This document shows, one piece after another, positions 8,902 to 17,494 of a DNA stretch of 64,000 bases. The position numbers and the translations under genes are program-made. A model generated the notes under the pieces. It was not told the DNA's origin. It saw only the letters and a list, made by a program, of their open reading frames with translations, and ran no database searches. Position 1 is the stretch's first letter; each line of letters opens with the position of its first letter. Source of the stretch: Serratia marcescens. GTDB lineage: Bacteria > Pseudomonadota > Gammaproteobacteria > Enterobacterales > Enterobacteriaceae. Where the stretch lies: assembly GCF_006715005.1 (NCBI RefSeq), contig NZ_VFMJ01000001.1, positions 3,534,001 through 3,598,000 on the forward strand. The letters are read 5' to 3'.

Positions 8902-10149
8902 TTAACGCATTTTGTCCCTCAGCCAACCGGACATCTGCAGCAACGCCCGGTGGAAGCTGTCGTAAACCGGGGTGCGCGGGATGGCGACCAGCTTGCCGCT
9001 CACCGAGGAGGTGACGATCAGCTGCGACTCCTCTTTCGGGCTGAGCGTATCGCGCTCCCAGTAGCCGGAGATCATCGGCGTTGGGCAGCGGCGCCCCAGC
9101 AGCCCCTGCATTTTCAGCGAGTAGCTGTTCAGCTCCACCTTCAGCACGTTGTCGGAAGCGTTGGCCATGCCCATGCGGCTGGCCAGCACATCCATATACA
9201 TGTCCGGCACGTTCAGCTGGGTGCTGCTGTCGCACAGCAGGCGATGCACCACCGGCCCCAGGCAGGCTACGCCGCGCAGCCGCTGCGGCTCCAGGTAGGC
9301 CAATCGCACCGCCACGTTGGCACCGAAGCGGAAGCCGAAGGCGCTCACCCGCTGATGATCCACCCACGGCACCGAGGCCAGCTGGATCAGCACCTGTTGG
9401 TGCAGGTAGCTGGAGTCCTGCGTCAGCTTCCATTTGCACGAAGAACCGATTGACGGCATGTCGAGCGTCAGCATGGCGATGCCGTGCGGTACCAGGTAGT
9501 CGCGGAACAGACGGTGGTAGTCGGTCTGCAGCGTGTCGAGACTGCCGCACATCAGCACCGTCGGGAACGGCGCTTCGCCCTTCTCCGGCATGTGCAGGAA
9601 GCCGGTGACGCTGCCGCCGCCTTCGATGCGAAACTCCAGCTCTTTCAGCTGATACGGCAGCAGCAGCGCCGCCTCTTCGTAAGCGCGGTTGGCGAGCATC
9701 TCCGCCTGTTCGGCCAATTCGTCGCCCTTCAGGTGCGGGTAACCGGCGATGCTGTACAGGCTCGCGGCCTTCAGCCAGTATTCGCCTCCGAGCAGCGGAT
9801 CCTGCTGCTCCGTCGCCCGCTGCTGCCACTGCATGCCCTGATGGATCCACTCGTAGATCCAGTTGCCGTTGCGGTAGCCCACCACGGTATCCAGCCGCTG
9901 CGGATTGCTGCGCTCGGCGTCGGAGGCGGCGATGCGCGCCAGCACTTCGTGGATTTCGATCGGGCTGACGCCGCGCCAGGCCCACAGCAGCGGATTCAGC
10001 ATGCGGTACCAGCTGCCGGTGGTGTCGCCTTCCAATGCGGAATGCATGGCGGCGCTCACTTTGTTGCGCGCACGCAGCACCAGCGTCGAGGTTTCGGGAT
10101 GTTTGAATTTGGGCTTGAAAAGAATTTCAGAAAGGTTGGCCTGTGCCAT
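8902..10149 (-). CDS. frsA: Esterase FrsA (YafA-type alpha/beta hydrolase)
   Basis: 415 residues (E. coli 414). It starts [19 protein letters not shown]; the frame to 10188 adds a leader not seen in the family. The C-terminal alpha/beta-hydrolase domain has [16 protein letters not shown], where a catalytic Ser would normally sit in G-x-S-x-G. The E. coli protein has the same substitution, so this is a family trait and not damage. FrsA was described as a fermentation/respiration switch protein binding IIA-Glc in related bacteria; its enzymatic role is less clear. It is a separate unit between crl and gpt. Confidence 0.93.
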   Translation of the reverse strand: MAQANLSEILFKPKFKHPETSTLVLRARNKVSAAMHSALEGDTTGSWYRMLNPLLWAWRGVSPIEIHEVLARIAASDAERSNPQRLDTVVGYRNGNWIYEWIHQGMQWQQRATEQQDPLLGGEYWLKAASLYSIAGYPHLKGDELAEQAEMLANRAYEEAALLLPYQLKELEFRIEGGGSVTGFLHMPEKGEAPFPTVLMCGSLDTLQTDYHRLFRDYLVPHGIAMLTLDMPSIGSSCKWKLTQDSSYLHQQVLIQLASVPWVDHQRVSAFGFRFGANVAVRLAYLEPQRLRGVACLGPVVHRLLCDSSTQLNVPDMYMDVLASRMGMANASDNVLKVELNSYSLKMQGLLGRRCPTPMISGYWERDTLSPKEESQLIVTSSVSGKLVAIPRTPVYDSFHRALLQMSGWLRDKMR

Positions 10150-10248
10150 GGTAACAACAGCCTCCGTAAATCTGGCGATAGGCCGCAAAAGGCCTACTTA
10201 ACTGGAGGTAGTGTACCTAACTCTGGCGGGATAAACCAAGATAACGCA

Positions 10249-10271
10249 AACGCCCGGCATAACCGGGCGTT
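10249..10271 (-). terminator. Hairpin downstream of gpt
   Basis: A 9-bp stem AACGCCCGG/CCGGGCGTT with a 5-nt loop, about 20 bases past the gpt stop. The T-run after it on the minus strand is weak (TTTGCGTT), so it is a probable but not ideal terminator. Confidence 0.6.
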
Positions 10272-10290
10272 GACTTAGAACTGGCTGGGC

Positions 10291-10749
10291 TTAGCGGCCG
10301 CCGATCGGGGGAACGAAGCTGACGCCCATGTCCCACGGCTGTTCGATCCAGGTATCCTGCGGAATGTCGACCTCATAGTCGTCCACCAGCGGACGGCCCG
10401 CCGGTTTGGCGAAGATGGTGACGAAATGCGCTTTCGGGTACATATCGCGGATCGCTTTCGCGGTGCCGCCGGTATCCACCAGATCGTCCACCACGATGAA
10501 GCCTTCACCGTCGCCTTCGGCGCGCTTGAGCACTTTCATTTCGCGTTGGTTGTCATGGTCATAGCTGGAAATGCAGACGGTGTCCACATAGCGGATGCCC
10601 AGTTCGCGCGCCAGCAGGCCCGCCGGTACCAGACCGCCGCGGCTTACGGCAATGATGCCTGTCCATTTGTCGGCAGGCAGCAGGCGGTGCGCCAGCTTGC
10701 GTGCGTGCATTTGCAGCATATCCCAGGTAACAACGTATTTTTCGCTCAT
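10291..10749 (-). CDS. gpt: Xanthine-guanine phosphoribosyltransferase
   Basis: Purine salvage: transfers phosphoribose from PRPP to xanthine, guanine and, less well, hypoxanthine. 152 residues, as in E. coli. It contains the PRPP-binding signature [18 protein letters not shown] near residues 84-101 and [15 protein letters not shown] near 36-50. It starts [12 protein letters not shown] and is the only gene in its unit, transcribed away from pepD. This matches E. coli synteny (pepD-gpt-frsA-crl). Confidence 0.97.
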   Translation of the reverse strand: MSEKYVVTWDMLQMHARKLAHRLLPADKWTGIIAVSRGGLVPAGLLARELGIRYVDTVCISSYDHDNQREMKVLKRAEGDGEGFIVVDDLVDTGGTAKAIRDMYPKAHFVTIFAKPAGRPLVDDYEVDIPQDTWIEQPWDMGVSFVPPIGGR

Positions 10750-11087
10750 AGAATCGTGTCCCAGCCGGCGGTGAAGCGGCTTATTTTATAGTTCAGGGGA
10801 AAAAAGGTTGCGCGAGATTATAGAGACTGGCCGCATTGAATTCCAGCTGTACCGAGGAAAACCTCGTGATTTCCGCCGCGCAGCTTTCCGGTGATTGATG
10901 CTGAAAAAACGAACGTTCCCGCCGCGAAGCCGTGTGATCAAGCGCTTAAACCGCACAATACGGGGCGCGCACCGCCGGAAATAAAGTGATATTCTCTGAT
11001 GATCGTGCCACGACGCACAGATGCCCACTCACCTTAACCGCGCGGCACGCCCGTCCTGTCGGAGCCTGCCGTCACAGGAGACTTATA
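10750..11087. other. gpt-pepD divergent intergenic region
   Basis: About 340 bases between divergent genes. It must contain both promoters. Frames reading through it (for example 10786-11028 on the minus strand) have no recognisable content. No clear operator repeat was seen. Confidence 0.45.
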
Positions 11088-12548
11088 GTGTCTGAATTGT
11101 CTCAGCTTTCGCCACAGCCGCTGTGGGATATTTTCGCCAAGATCTGTTCTATCCCACACCCTTCTTATCATGAAGAAGCGCTGGCGCAGCACATCCTCAC
11201 CTGGGCCAAAGAAAAGAACCTGCACGCCGAGCGTGATCAGGTCGGCAATATCCTGCTGCGCAAACCGGCCACCAAAGGCATGGAAAACCGCAAGCCGGTC
11301 GCACTGCAGGCGCACCTGGACATGGTGCCGCAAAAGAATAACGACACCGTGCACGACTTCGCCAAGGATCCGATCCAGCCTTATATCGCCGGCGAGTGGG
11401 TGAAAGCGCGCGGCACCACGCTGGGCGCCGACAACGGCATCGGCATGGCCTCCGCCCTGGCGGTGCTGGCCGACGACAGCGTTGAGCACGGCCCGCTGGA
11501 AGTGCTGCTGACCATGACCGAAGAAGCGGGTATGGACGGCGCCTTCGGGCTGCAGCCGAACTGGCTGCAGGCGGACATCCTGATCAATACCGACTCCGAA
11601 GAAGAAGGCGAAATCTACATGGGTTGCGCCGGCGGTATCGACTTCATCACCACCCTGCCGCTGCAGCGCGAAGCGGTGCCGGCCGGTTACCAAACCCTGA
11701 AGCTGACCCTCAAGGGCCTGAAAGGCGGCCATTCCGGCGCCGAGATCCACGTCGGGCTGGGCAACGCCAATAAACTGCTGGCGCGCTTCCTGTTCGCCCA
11801 TGCGGCAGCGCTGAACCTGCGCGTGTTGGATCTGAACGGCGGCACCCTGCGCAACGCCATCCCGCGTGAAGCCTCCGCGGTGGTTGCGGTACCGGCAGAC
11901 AAGGCCGACGCGCTGAAAGCGCTGAGCCAGGAGTTCCTGGCCGTGCTGCAGAACGAACTCTCCGCCAAAGAGAAGAACATCACCGTGCTGTTGGAGCCGA
12001 CCACCAGCGCTTCGCAGGCGCTGAGCGCCGACAGCCAGCAGCGCTTCCTGGCGCTGCTGAACGGCACGCCGAACGGCGTGATCCGCATGAGCGACGCGGT
12101 GAAAGGCGTGGTGGAAACCTCGCTGAACGTCGGCGTGGTCACCACCAGCGAAAACGAAGCGGAAATCATCTGCCTGATCCGCTCCCTGATCGACAGCGGC
12201 AAAGACTATGTGGTCGAGATGCTGACCGCGCTGGGCCAGCTGGCCGGCGCCAAGGTGGCGCCGAAGGGCGGCTACCCGGGCTGGCAGCCGGACGCCGACT
12301 CGCCGGTGATGCACCTGGTGCGCGAGCTGTATCAGGATCTGTTCGACAAGACGCCGAACATCATGGTGATCCACGCCGGTCTGGAATGCGGTCTGTTCAA
12401 AAAGCCGTATCCAAACATGGACATGGTATCGATCGGGCCAACCATCACCGGCCCGCACTCGCCGGATGAACAGGTGCATATCGAAAGCGTCGGCCTGTAC
12501 TGGAAGCTGCTGACCTCGCTACTGAAAGCAATCCCTGAGCGCGCGTAA
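11088..12548 (+). CDS. pepD: Beta-Ala-His dipeptidase (aminoacyl-histidine dipeptidase)
   Basis: Zinc dipeptidase of the M20 family that cleaves Xaa-His dipeptides in the cytoplasm. 486 residues, closely collinear with E. coli PepD (485). The start is a GTG at 11088 preceded by CAGGAG 7 nt away, as in E. coli; the frame upstream to 10986 is not conserved. Metal-site signatures are AHLDMVPQKN, TLGADNGIG, MTEEAGMDGA, DSEEEGEIYMGCAGG and HAGLECGLF. It is a single gene ended by a bidirectional hairpin shared with dinB. Confidence 0.96.
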   Translation: MSELSQLSPQPLWDIFAKICSIPHPSYHEEALAQHILTWAKEKNLHAERDQVGNILLRKPATKGMENRKPVALQAHLDMVPQKNNDTVHDFAKDPIQPYIAGEWVKARGTTLGADNGIGMASALAVLADDSVEHGPLEVLLTMTEEAGMDGAFGLQPNWLQADILINTDSEEEGEIYMGCAGGIDFITTLPLQREAVPAGYQTLKLTLKGLKGGHSGAEIHVGLGNANKLLARFLFAHAAALNLRVLDLNGGTLRNAIPREASAVVAVPADKADALKALSQEFLAVLQNELSAKEKNITVLLEPTTSASQALSADSQQRFLALLNGTPNGVIRMSDAVKGVVETSLNVGVVTTSENEAEIICLIRSLIDSGKDYVVEMLTALGQLAGAKVAPKGGYPGWQPDADSPVMHLVRELYQDLFDKTPNIMVIHAGLECGLFKKPYPNMDMVSIGPTITGPHSPDEQVHIESVGLYWKLLTSLLKAIPERA

Positions 12549-12564
12549 TTTGCACGCTTAACGC

Positions 12565-12591
12565 AAAAAGCCGGCGACCGCCGGCTTTTTT
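12565..12591. terminator. Bidirectional terminator between pepD and dinB
   Basis: AAAAAGCCGGCGACCGCCGGCTTTTTT: a GCCGGCG/CGCCGGC stem flanked by A and T runs. It can terminate pepD rightward and dinB leftward. The dinB stop codon lies inside the T-run. Confidence 0.9.
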
Positions 12592-13651
12592 ATTCCCACG
12601 ACAGCGCCAGCTGCCGCTCCAGCTGCGGATCGAGCAGCGTCACATGCAACCCCACCAGCCGCACGCCGCGCCCTTCGCGCCGCTCGCGCCACGCCTGCCG
12701 CGCCACCTCCAGCAAATCCTGCCGGTTCAGCACCGGAAACACGTGCTCCTGGGTGGTTTGCTGAAAATCCTGAAACTTCAGCTTCACGCCCTGCCGGGCG
12801 ATCTGCAGATCCGGCTTCACCTTGCGCAGCCGCATCTCCAGCTCGGGATAGAGTTTGTCGATAATCAGCGTTTCGCAGTCTTCCCAGTCGTGAATATCCT
12901 CCGCCAGCGTGCGCTCCACCCCCACCGATTTGCGCAGCCGCTCAGGAGAGATTTCGCGCCGATCGATGCCCTGACAGCGCTCCCACAGCACCCGGCCGAA
13001 CTTGCCGAAGCGCTTGAGCAGCTGCGCCAAATCGTATTGCTGCACGTCGGCGCAGGTGATAAGCCCCACTTCCTCCAGCCGCTTGGCGGTCACCTTGCCG
13101 ACGCCGGGGATCTTGCTGAGCGGCAGCTGCTGCAAAAACGCCGGCACCTGCGCCGGCGTGATCACGTATTGCCCGTTCGGCTTGTTCATCTCGGAGGCGA
13201 TTTTGGCGAGAAACTTGATTGGCGCGATGCCGGCCGACGCGGTGAGGTTCAGTTCGTCGGCGATCGCTTGGCGGATCTCCTGGGCGATCAGCGTCGCCGA
13301 ACCGTTGCATTGCGGGCTGTCGGTCACGTCGAGATAGGCTTCATCGAGCGACAGCGGCTCGATCAGCGGGGTATAGCGGGCGAAGATTTCGCGGATGTGC
13401 AGCGAGGCCTCTTTGTAGGCCGCCATGCGCCCCGGCAGCAAGGTGAGATGCGGGCATAGCTTGAGCGCCATCGCCGTGGACATGGCGCTGTGCACGCCGT
13501 AGCGCCGCGCCGGATAGTTGGCGGTGCTGATCACCCCGCGGCGATCGGCGCTGCCGCCAATCGCCAGCGGGATATCGCGCAGGCTGGGATCGTCGCGCAT
13601 TTCCACCGCTGCGAAGAAGCAGTCCATATCGACATGAATGATTTTACGCAT
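12590..13651 (-). CDS. dinB: DNA polymerase IV
   Basis: Error-prone Y-family translesion polymerase of the SOS response. 353 residues (E. coli 351). It starts [17 protein letters not shown] at 13651 with GGAGGG upstream; the Asp in VDMDCFF and the pair in [12 protein letters not shown] are the metal-binding residues. The helix-hairpin-helix region ([13 protein letters not shown]) follows near residue 180, and the little-finger domain is C-terminal. A perfect LexA box lies just upstream. The E. coli operon partners yafN, yafO and yafP are missing here; dinB stands alone. Confidence 0.97.
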   Translation of the reverse strand: MRKIIHVDMDCFFAAVEMRDDPSLRDIPLAIGGSADRRGVISTANYPARRYGVHSAMSTAMALKLCPHLTLLPGRMAAYKEASLHIREIFARYTPLIEPLSLDEAYLDVTDSPQCNGSATLIAQEIRQAIADELNLTASAGIAPIKFLAKIASEMNKPNGQYVITPAQVPAFLQQLPLSKIPGVGKVTAKRLEEVGLITCADVQQYDLAQLLKRFGKFGRVLWERCQGIDRREISPERLRKSVGVERTLAEDIHDWEDCETLIIDKLYPELEMRLRKVKPDLQIARQGVKLKFQDFQQTTQEHVFPVLNRQDLLEVARQAWRERREGRGVRLVGLHVTLLDPQLERQLALSWE

Positions 13652-13668
13652 CGCACCCTCCAGTAACA

Positions 13669-13684
13669 CTGTATAAGTATACAG
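13669..13684 (-). promoter_or_regulatory. LexA box upstream of dinB
   Basis: CTGTATAAGTATACAG is a CTG-N10-CAG SOS box with an AT-rich core, 17 bases upstream of the dinB ATG. It predicts LexA repression and induction by DNA damage. Confidence 0.9.
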
Positions 13685-13834
13685 TCAGATACCGAAAGCT
13701 CAAGGCCGCAGGATTCGACGAAAGCACCGTTTCCGCCAGATATTTCCGCGTTGTTAAAAAAGCTTAATTTTTCAATAGTATGATTTCCGCCATCCCGTGC
13801 GGCTCACCACAACGATAACGACAAGGTACCCTAC

Positions 13835-14730
13835 ATGATCAGATTTTCTTCTTTGCTGCTGGCTTCCGCGCTGTCGCTGAGCGCGCTGGCGGCCAGCGCC
13901 ACCGCCGGTCATGCGCCGGCGATCGTCGCCCACCGCGGCGGCACCGCCGATGCGCCGGAGAACACCCGCATCGCCATCGAAACCGCGCTGAAAAACGGCG
14001 CCGACGCCATCTGGATCACCCTGCAAGAATCCAAAGACGGCGTCATCGTGCTGTATCGCCCCTCGGACCTGAAAGCGCTGACCAACCGGCAGGGCCCGGT
14101 CTCTGCCTATACCGCCGCGCAGCTGGCCGAGATCGACGCCGGTTGGGCCTTCGCCAAGGGTGATGCGCACCCGTTCCGCGGCCAGGGCATCGGCATTCCA
14201 CGGCTCGACGACGTGCTTAAAGCGTTTCCGCTCGTCACCTTCTATCTGGACATCAAATCCCCGGACGCCGATCCGGGCAGTTTGGCCAGGCGCTGCTGGC
14301 GACGTTGGAAAGCACCGACAGCCTGAACCGCATCCGCGTCTACTCCACCGACGCCAAATACCTGCAGGCGCTGCCGCCGGCCATCCCGCGCTTCGAAAGC
14401 CGCGACGAAACCCGCACGCTGCTGGCCAATATCACCATGGCGCACCAGTGCGACGTCAAACCGGACAACCGCCAGCCGCGCTGGTACGGACTGGAGCTGA
14501 AGCGCGAGGTGGAAGTGGTAGAGAAATATACCCTCGGCGAAGGGCGTTCTAAGGCGTTTCTGACCTGGGATAAAGAGTCGATGGACTGTTTCCGCTCGCA
14601 GGGCCCGGCGCACATCATCCTGTTCGGCGTCAACTCGCCGCAAGAGTATCAGCAGGCGCTGGCGCTGGGCGCCGACGGCGTGATGGTCAACTCACCGGCC
14701 GAGGCAAAAAGCTTCCGTAAGGCGAAATAA
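13835..14730 (+). pseudogene. Exported GDPD-family protein, frameshifted
   Basis: The first frame runs from the ATG at 13835 (AAGG upstream) with a signal peptide (residues 1-24) and VAHRGGTADAPENT, the N-terminal GDPD signature. It goes out of frame near 14275-14281 and stops at 14326. The +1-shifted frame continues without a gap (FGQALLATLESTDSLNRI) to a stop at 14730. Restoring one C in GGGC-AG would give an intact 298-residue protein. Beyond the frameshift, the usual E-x-D metal motif and second catalytic His of glycerophosphodiester phosphodiesterases are replaced (AIWITLQ, VLYRPS). The family may therefore be divergent or inactive. A sequencing error remains possible. Confidence 0.8.
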
Positions 14731-14744
14731 AAAACCCGGCTAAC

Positions 14745-14778
14745 GGCATAAGGCGGTTCGACAAACCCGCCTTATGCC
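14745..14778. terminator. Strong hairpin between the GDPD gene and the lipoprotein gene
   Basis: A 12-bp perfect stem GGCATAAGGCGG/CCGCCTTATGCC with a 10-nt loop, lying between convergent genes. On the minus strand, TTTTTT follows after about 12 bases. It probably ends transcription in one or both directions. Confidence 0.55.
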
Positions 14779-14798
14779 CGTATGGCTTTCAACATCCG

Positions 14799-15218
14799 TT
14801 AGCGAGCAGGAACCACCTGGATGGTGCTATTTTCATTGCGAACACTAAACCCAGCGCCGAATAGCCGGGCGGCAGGCTCAAGACCATTACTTCGTTTATC
14901 CCGCGACAACAGCGTCACCGATACCCCGTAAGACTTCCCGCCTTCGAATTTATAGTTATCGTCGGGAATGCACGTAGCCGCGGTGAGCGCAGGCATCTCG
15001 TTATCCGCGAAGTGCTTGCCGAAGATAGCATTGGCGTTGCCGATTTCTTCGATAATGACGCTAGCCAAGCGCTCGTCCCCTTCTGGTTGAACCCGCACAC
15101 AAACGTGGTTATCAACGACAGTGACGTTGGCCGCGTAGTTTTTTGGCCTCGGATCGTTCATGTGCATGCAGCCGGCGAGCAACAAAGTTAGCGTTCCAAC
15201 CAAAATAATGCGGTTCAT
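14799..15218 (-). CDS. Small lipoprotein, candidate T6SS immunity protein
   Basis: 139 residues. The ATG at 15218 gives a lipoprotein signal (MNRIILVGTLTLLLAGC, Cys17). The mature domain of about 120 residues contains two more Cys (HVCVRV, TCIPDD) and is beta-rich. It lies 4 nt after the stop of the HEMSH metalloprotease-like gene, so it is co-transcribed as the second gene. From memory, similar pairs in Klebsiella and Serratia are annotated as putative T6SS immunity periplasmic lipoproteins beside Rhs/Vgr-related proteins. A periplasmic location would fit protection from a periplasm-acting toxin. The assignment is inference from context. Confidence 0.7.
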   Translation of the reverse strand: MNRIILVGTLTLLLAGCMHMNDPRPKNYAANVTVVDNHVCVRVQPEGDERLASVIIEEIGNANAIFGKHFADNEMPALTAATCIPDDNYKFEGGKSYGVSVTLLSRDKRSNGLEPAARLFGAGFSVRNENSTIQVVPAR

Positions 15219-15222
15219 CCTG

Positions 15223-15756
15223 TTACCCCTGCTTAAGAAACTGAGAAAGCGCATATTCGTATTTTCTGGCGATCGTTTTATCCGTTACGCCCTGAAAATT
15301 CACGCCATTGTTAATCGCACCCAGCCAGATAGTGTAACCATACTTCTTCAGGAACCAATAATCAGCGATGATAGAAGCTTGCTGCTCCATGGAGTAGTTA
15401 TGCAACAGCTGTTTACCATCGAGTCGATATTTGTATTCAGCAGCCCAACTCAATAACCCTCGGGTTCTCACCCACATACCTTTTTGGTGCTGCCAGACAT
15501 GGCTCATTTCGTGGATAAATACATGCTGGAAACCTGCAGCGGCCGTGGAAAAATCAGCCTTATATAAGGCTTGTCTAAACCAGACTTCTCCGTTGGGTGC
15601 CATCGCCGTTCTGCTGGCTTGCAGCCCAAACGGCAGATAGCTATCGCAGTGAACAAACACTTTCTCATAGAAAACTGACCTGCCAAACACGGAACGGGCC
15701 AAATTAATTTCACCCACCGTTAACACCCGTTTTATCCCTTCTTGTTGTTGTCCCAT
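15223..15756 (-). CDS. HExxH zinc-metalloprotease-like protein, candidate orphan T6SS effector
   Basis: 177 residues from the ATG at 15756 (GGGAG upstream); a TTG at 15777 is an alternative. Residues 82-86 are HEMSH within IHEMSHVWQH, a zincin motif. E124 in SMEQQASIIADYW is a plausible third ligand. There is no signal peptide or membrane segment. The protein belongs, by recall, to a group labelled type IV secretion protein Rhs or vgr-related in enterobacterial genomes. It is paired with a downstream lipoprotein. No VgrG, Hcp, PAAR or Rhs gene is nearby, so it would be an orphan effector module. Peptidase activity is not shown by sequence alone. Confidence 0.75.
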   Translation of the reverse strand: MGQQQEGIKRVLTVGEINLARSVFGRSVFYEKVFVHCDSYLPFGLQASRTAMAPNGEVWFRQALYKADFSTAAAGFQHVFIHEMSHVWQHQKGMWVRTRGLLSWAAEYKYRLDGKQLLHNYSMEQQASIIADYWFLKKYGYTIWLGAINNGVNFQGVTDKTIARKYEYALSQFLKQG

Positions 15757-15871
15757 CCTGGAACTCCCTAAATCCAAAATAAACCTAATGAGACGATATT
15801 TTAACCAATCGAGTCAACAGACTAACCTGCTGAGAACTATCAGGAAGATCCGAATGATTCTAAAATGAGAG

Positions 15872-15976
15872 ATGTATCAACCTTACGATTTAATCCTGAG
15901 CAAAATTAAAGATTACGATGGGCGTTTTAGCGATTTCTTTAAATCAAAAGAAGTCTGGTTCTGGCAGGTGATATGA
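15872..15976 (+). CDS. Possible small ORF upstream of a small membrane protein
   Basis: A 34-codon frame beginning MYQPYDLILSKIKD and ending in ATATGA, so that its stop overlaps the next ATG by 4 nt. The coupling argues that it may be translated, or that it is the 3' remnant of a longer gene whose 5' part was lost. It is AT-rich like its surroundings. There is no recognised homologue. Confidence 0.3.
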   Translation: MYQPYDLILSKIKDYDGRFSDFFKSKEVWFWQVI

Positions 15977-16194
15977 AACGGATAGCAGCAATTATTGTCG
16001 GTGCGATAATAGGTATTGGCCTCATGCTCATGGCTTTTCCCTTTCTCTCAGACTGGATTATTGGCCACGTTGAGGGCGAGGATCAGATGTCGGCTAACTT
16101 CAAGTTGCTGGCGATTGGCCTGATTTTGTGCTGTTTCATGGGTGGTGCACTCGGTAATCTGGCCTATTCAAAATCAAATAACTCCCCCAAATAA
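15973..16194 (+). CDS. Small membrane protein of unknown function
   Basis: 73 residues with two hydrophobic segments (about 4-26 and 44-63), joined by an acidic loop (HVEGEDQMSANF), and a short polar tail. The start MKRIAAIIVG at 15973 overlaps the stop of a 34-codon frame. It is followed directly by a rho-independent terminator, which supports it as a real gene. The AT-rich composition and location next to the metalloprotease-like pair suggest accessory DNA. The family is unknown. Confidence 0.6.
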   Translation: MKRIAAIIVGAIIGIGLMLMAFPFLSDWIIGHVEGEDQMSANFKLLAIGLILCCFMGGALGNLAYSKSNNSPK

Positions 16195-16219
16195 AAAAAC
16201 CCGGCCAAGGCCGGGTTTT
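16193..16219. terminator. Bidirectional terminator
   Basis: AAAAAACCCGGCC-AA-GGCCGGGTTTT: a 7-bp GC stem with A/T tails, between the small membrane gene and nqrM, which converge on it. Confidence 0.88.
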
Positions 16220-16227
16220 CGCTACAG

Positions 16228-16455
16228 CTAAAGAATGCGGTGCTTGTCCAGCTGCTCGCGCCGCTGCGCCGCTTTGGCTTCGCGCTTTTTGCGCGCATCG
16301 CACGGCTCCGGGCAGTCGCAGACTTTCTCCATCCCCAATGCGGTGATGCCGCCGCAGCTGCCCTGCAGGCTTTTGCGTTTGAACACATAGCCCAGCGACA
16401 TCCCGCCGACGATCAGCAGGAACAACACGAAGGTGGCGGCGAATACCGTCAACAT
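16228..16455 (-). CDS. nqrM: Na+-NQR maturation protein NqrM
   Basis: 75 residues: one N-terminal membrane helix (about 3-25) followed by a Cys-rich stretch (GSCGG, VCDCPEPCDARKKRE) and a basic tail. In Vibrio the NqrM (DUF539) protein is needed to insert the iron centre shared by NqrD and NqrE. It lies 7 nt after apbE at the end of the nqr operon, its usual place. Confidence 0.93.
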   Translation of the reverse strand: MLTVFAATFVLFLLIVGGMSLGYVFKRKSLQGSCGGITALGMEKVCDCPEPCDARKKREAKAAQRREQLDKHRIL

Positions 16456-16462
16456 AGCAACC

Positions 16463-17494
16463 TCACGAACGCTTTTTCAGATAGGGTTTGAACGCGTCCG
16501 AATAACGCTCCTCAAACCCGTCGGCGGTTTTCACGATCATGAACACCGGGATGCCGAGCAGATTGGCCAGCGCCAGGCCGCGCTCCGGCCCCATCACGTT
16601 CAGTCCGGTGGACAGGCCGTCGGCGGTCATGCAGGTCGGGCTCAGCACGGTGATCGACACCAGGCGGTGGTTGATCGGCCGGCCGGTGATCGGATCGATG
16701 GTGTGCGAATAGCGCACCCCGTCCTGCTCGAAGTAGTTGCGATAGTCACCCGAAGTAGCGATCGACATCTCCCCCGGCTGGATCACCAGCTGCGCCTGCT
16801 GCTGCGTGCCGGCGGTCGGGCGCTCGATGGCGATGCGCCACGGCTTTTGCTCGCCGTTGCGCCCGTGGGTGCGGACTTCACCGCCGATATCCACCATGTA
16901 GTTTTGCACGTGTTGCGATTGCAGGTACTCCGCCACCACGTCCACGCCGTATCCTTTGGCGATCGACGACAGGTCGACATACAGCTCGGGGATGTTTTTC
17001 ACCAGCGCGTTGCCCTGCACCGACAGTTTATCGGCCCCGGTCCAGGCGCGACGGTGCGCCAGCTCCGCCTCGCTCGGCACTTTATCCGGCCGCCCTTCCG
17101 GGCCGAAGCCCCACAGGTTGACCAGCGGCCCGACGGTCACGTCCAGCGCACCGTCGGTGACGCGGTTGATGCGAAGCGCTTCGCGCACCACCTCAGCGGT
17201 GGCCGGCGAAACCGGGAACGGCCGGTCAATGTCGCGGCTGGCGTTGAAGCGGCTCAGCTCGGAGTCCGGCCGGTAGGTGGACATCTGGTCGTTCACCTGC
17301 TCCAGCCGTTTGTCGATCTCCGTCTGCATCTCGCGCGCCGACGGCGTATCGTCACCGGTCACGTAACGGATCGAATACGAGGTGCCCATGGTTTTACCCG
17401 TCAGGTCCACCTGTTCCGGCCCACAGCCGGTCAGCAGCAGGGTGGCGCTCAGCGCCACGCCCGTCAGCCAGTTTTTCATCGCCAATGCGCGCAT
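16463..17494 (-). CDS. apbE: FAD:protein FMN transferase
   Basis: 343 residues. It attaches FMN covalently to Thr in S/T-G-A-T motifs, here of NqrB and NqrC. It has a lipoprotein signal ending LLLTGC, then GKTMGTSYSIRYV, TVGPLVNLWGFG, and the Mg/FAD-site block ATSGDYRNYF with HTIDPITGRP. The ATG at 17494 abuts the nqrF stop; an internal ATG at 17479 also gives a full signal peptide, and the ribosome sites are too weak to choose. It sits between nqrF and nqrM, so the maturation enzyme is co-transcribed with its targets. Confidence 0.95.
   Translation of the reverse strand: MRALAMKNWLTGVALSATLLLTGCGPEQVDLTGKTMGTSYSIRYVTGDDTPSAREMQTEIDKRLEQVNDQMSTYRPDSELSRFNASRDIDRPFPVSPATAEVVREALRINRVTDGALDVTVGPLVNLWGFGPEGRPDKVPSEAELAHRRAWTGADKLSVQGNALVKNIPELYVDLSSIAKGYGVDVVAEYLQSQHVQNYMVDIGGEVRTHGRNGEQKPWRIAIERPTAGTQQQAQLVIQPGEMSIATSGDYRNYFEQDGVRYSHTIDPITGRPINHRLVSITVLSPTCMTADGLSTGLNVMGPERGLALANLLGIPVFMIVKTADGFEERYSDAFKPYLKKRS

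Noticed and set aside
14270..14290. Programmed ribosomal frameshift in the GDPD-like gene
   Set aside because: There is no slippery heptamer or downstream structure; a simple one-base loss explains the break.
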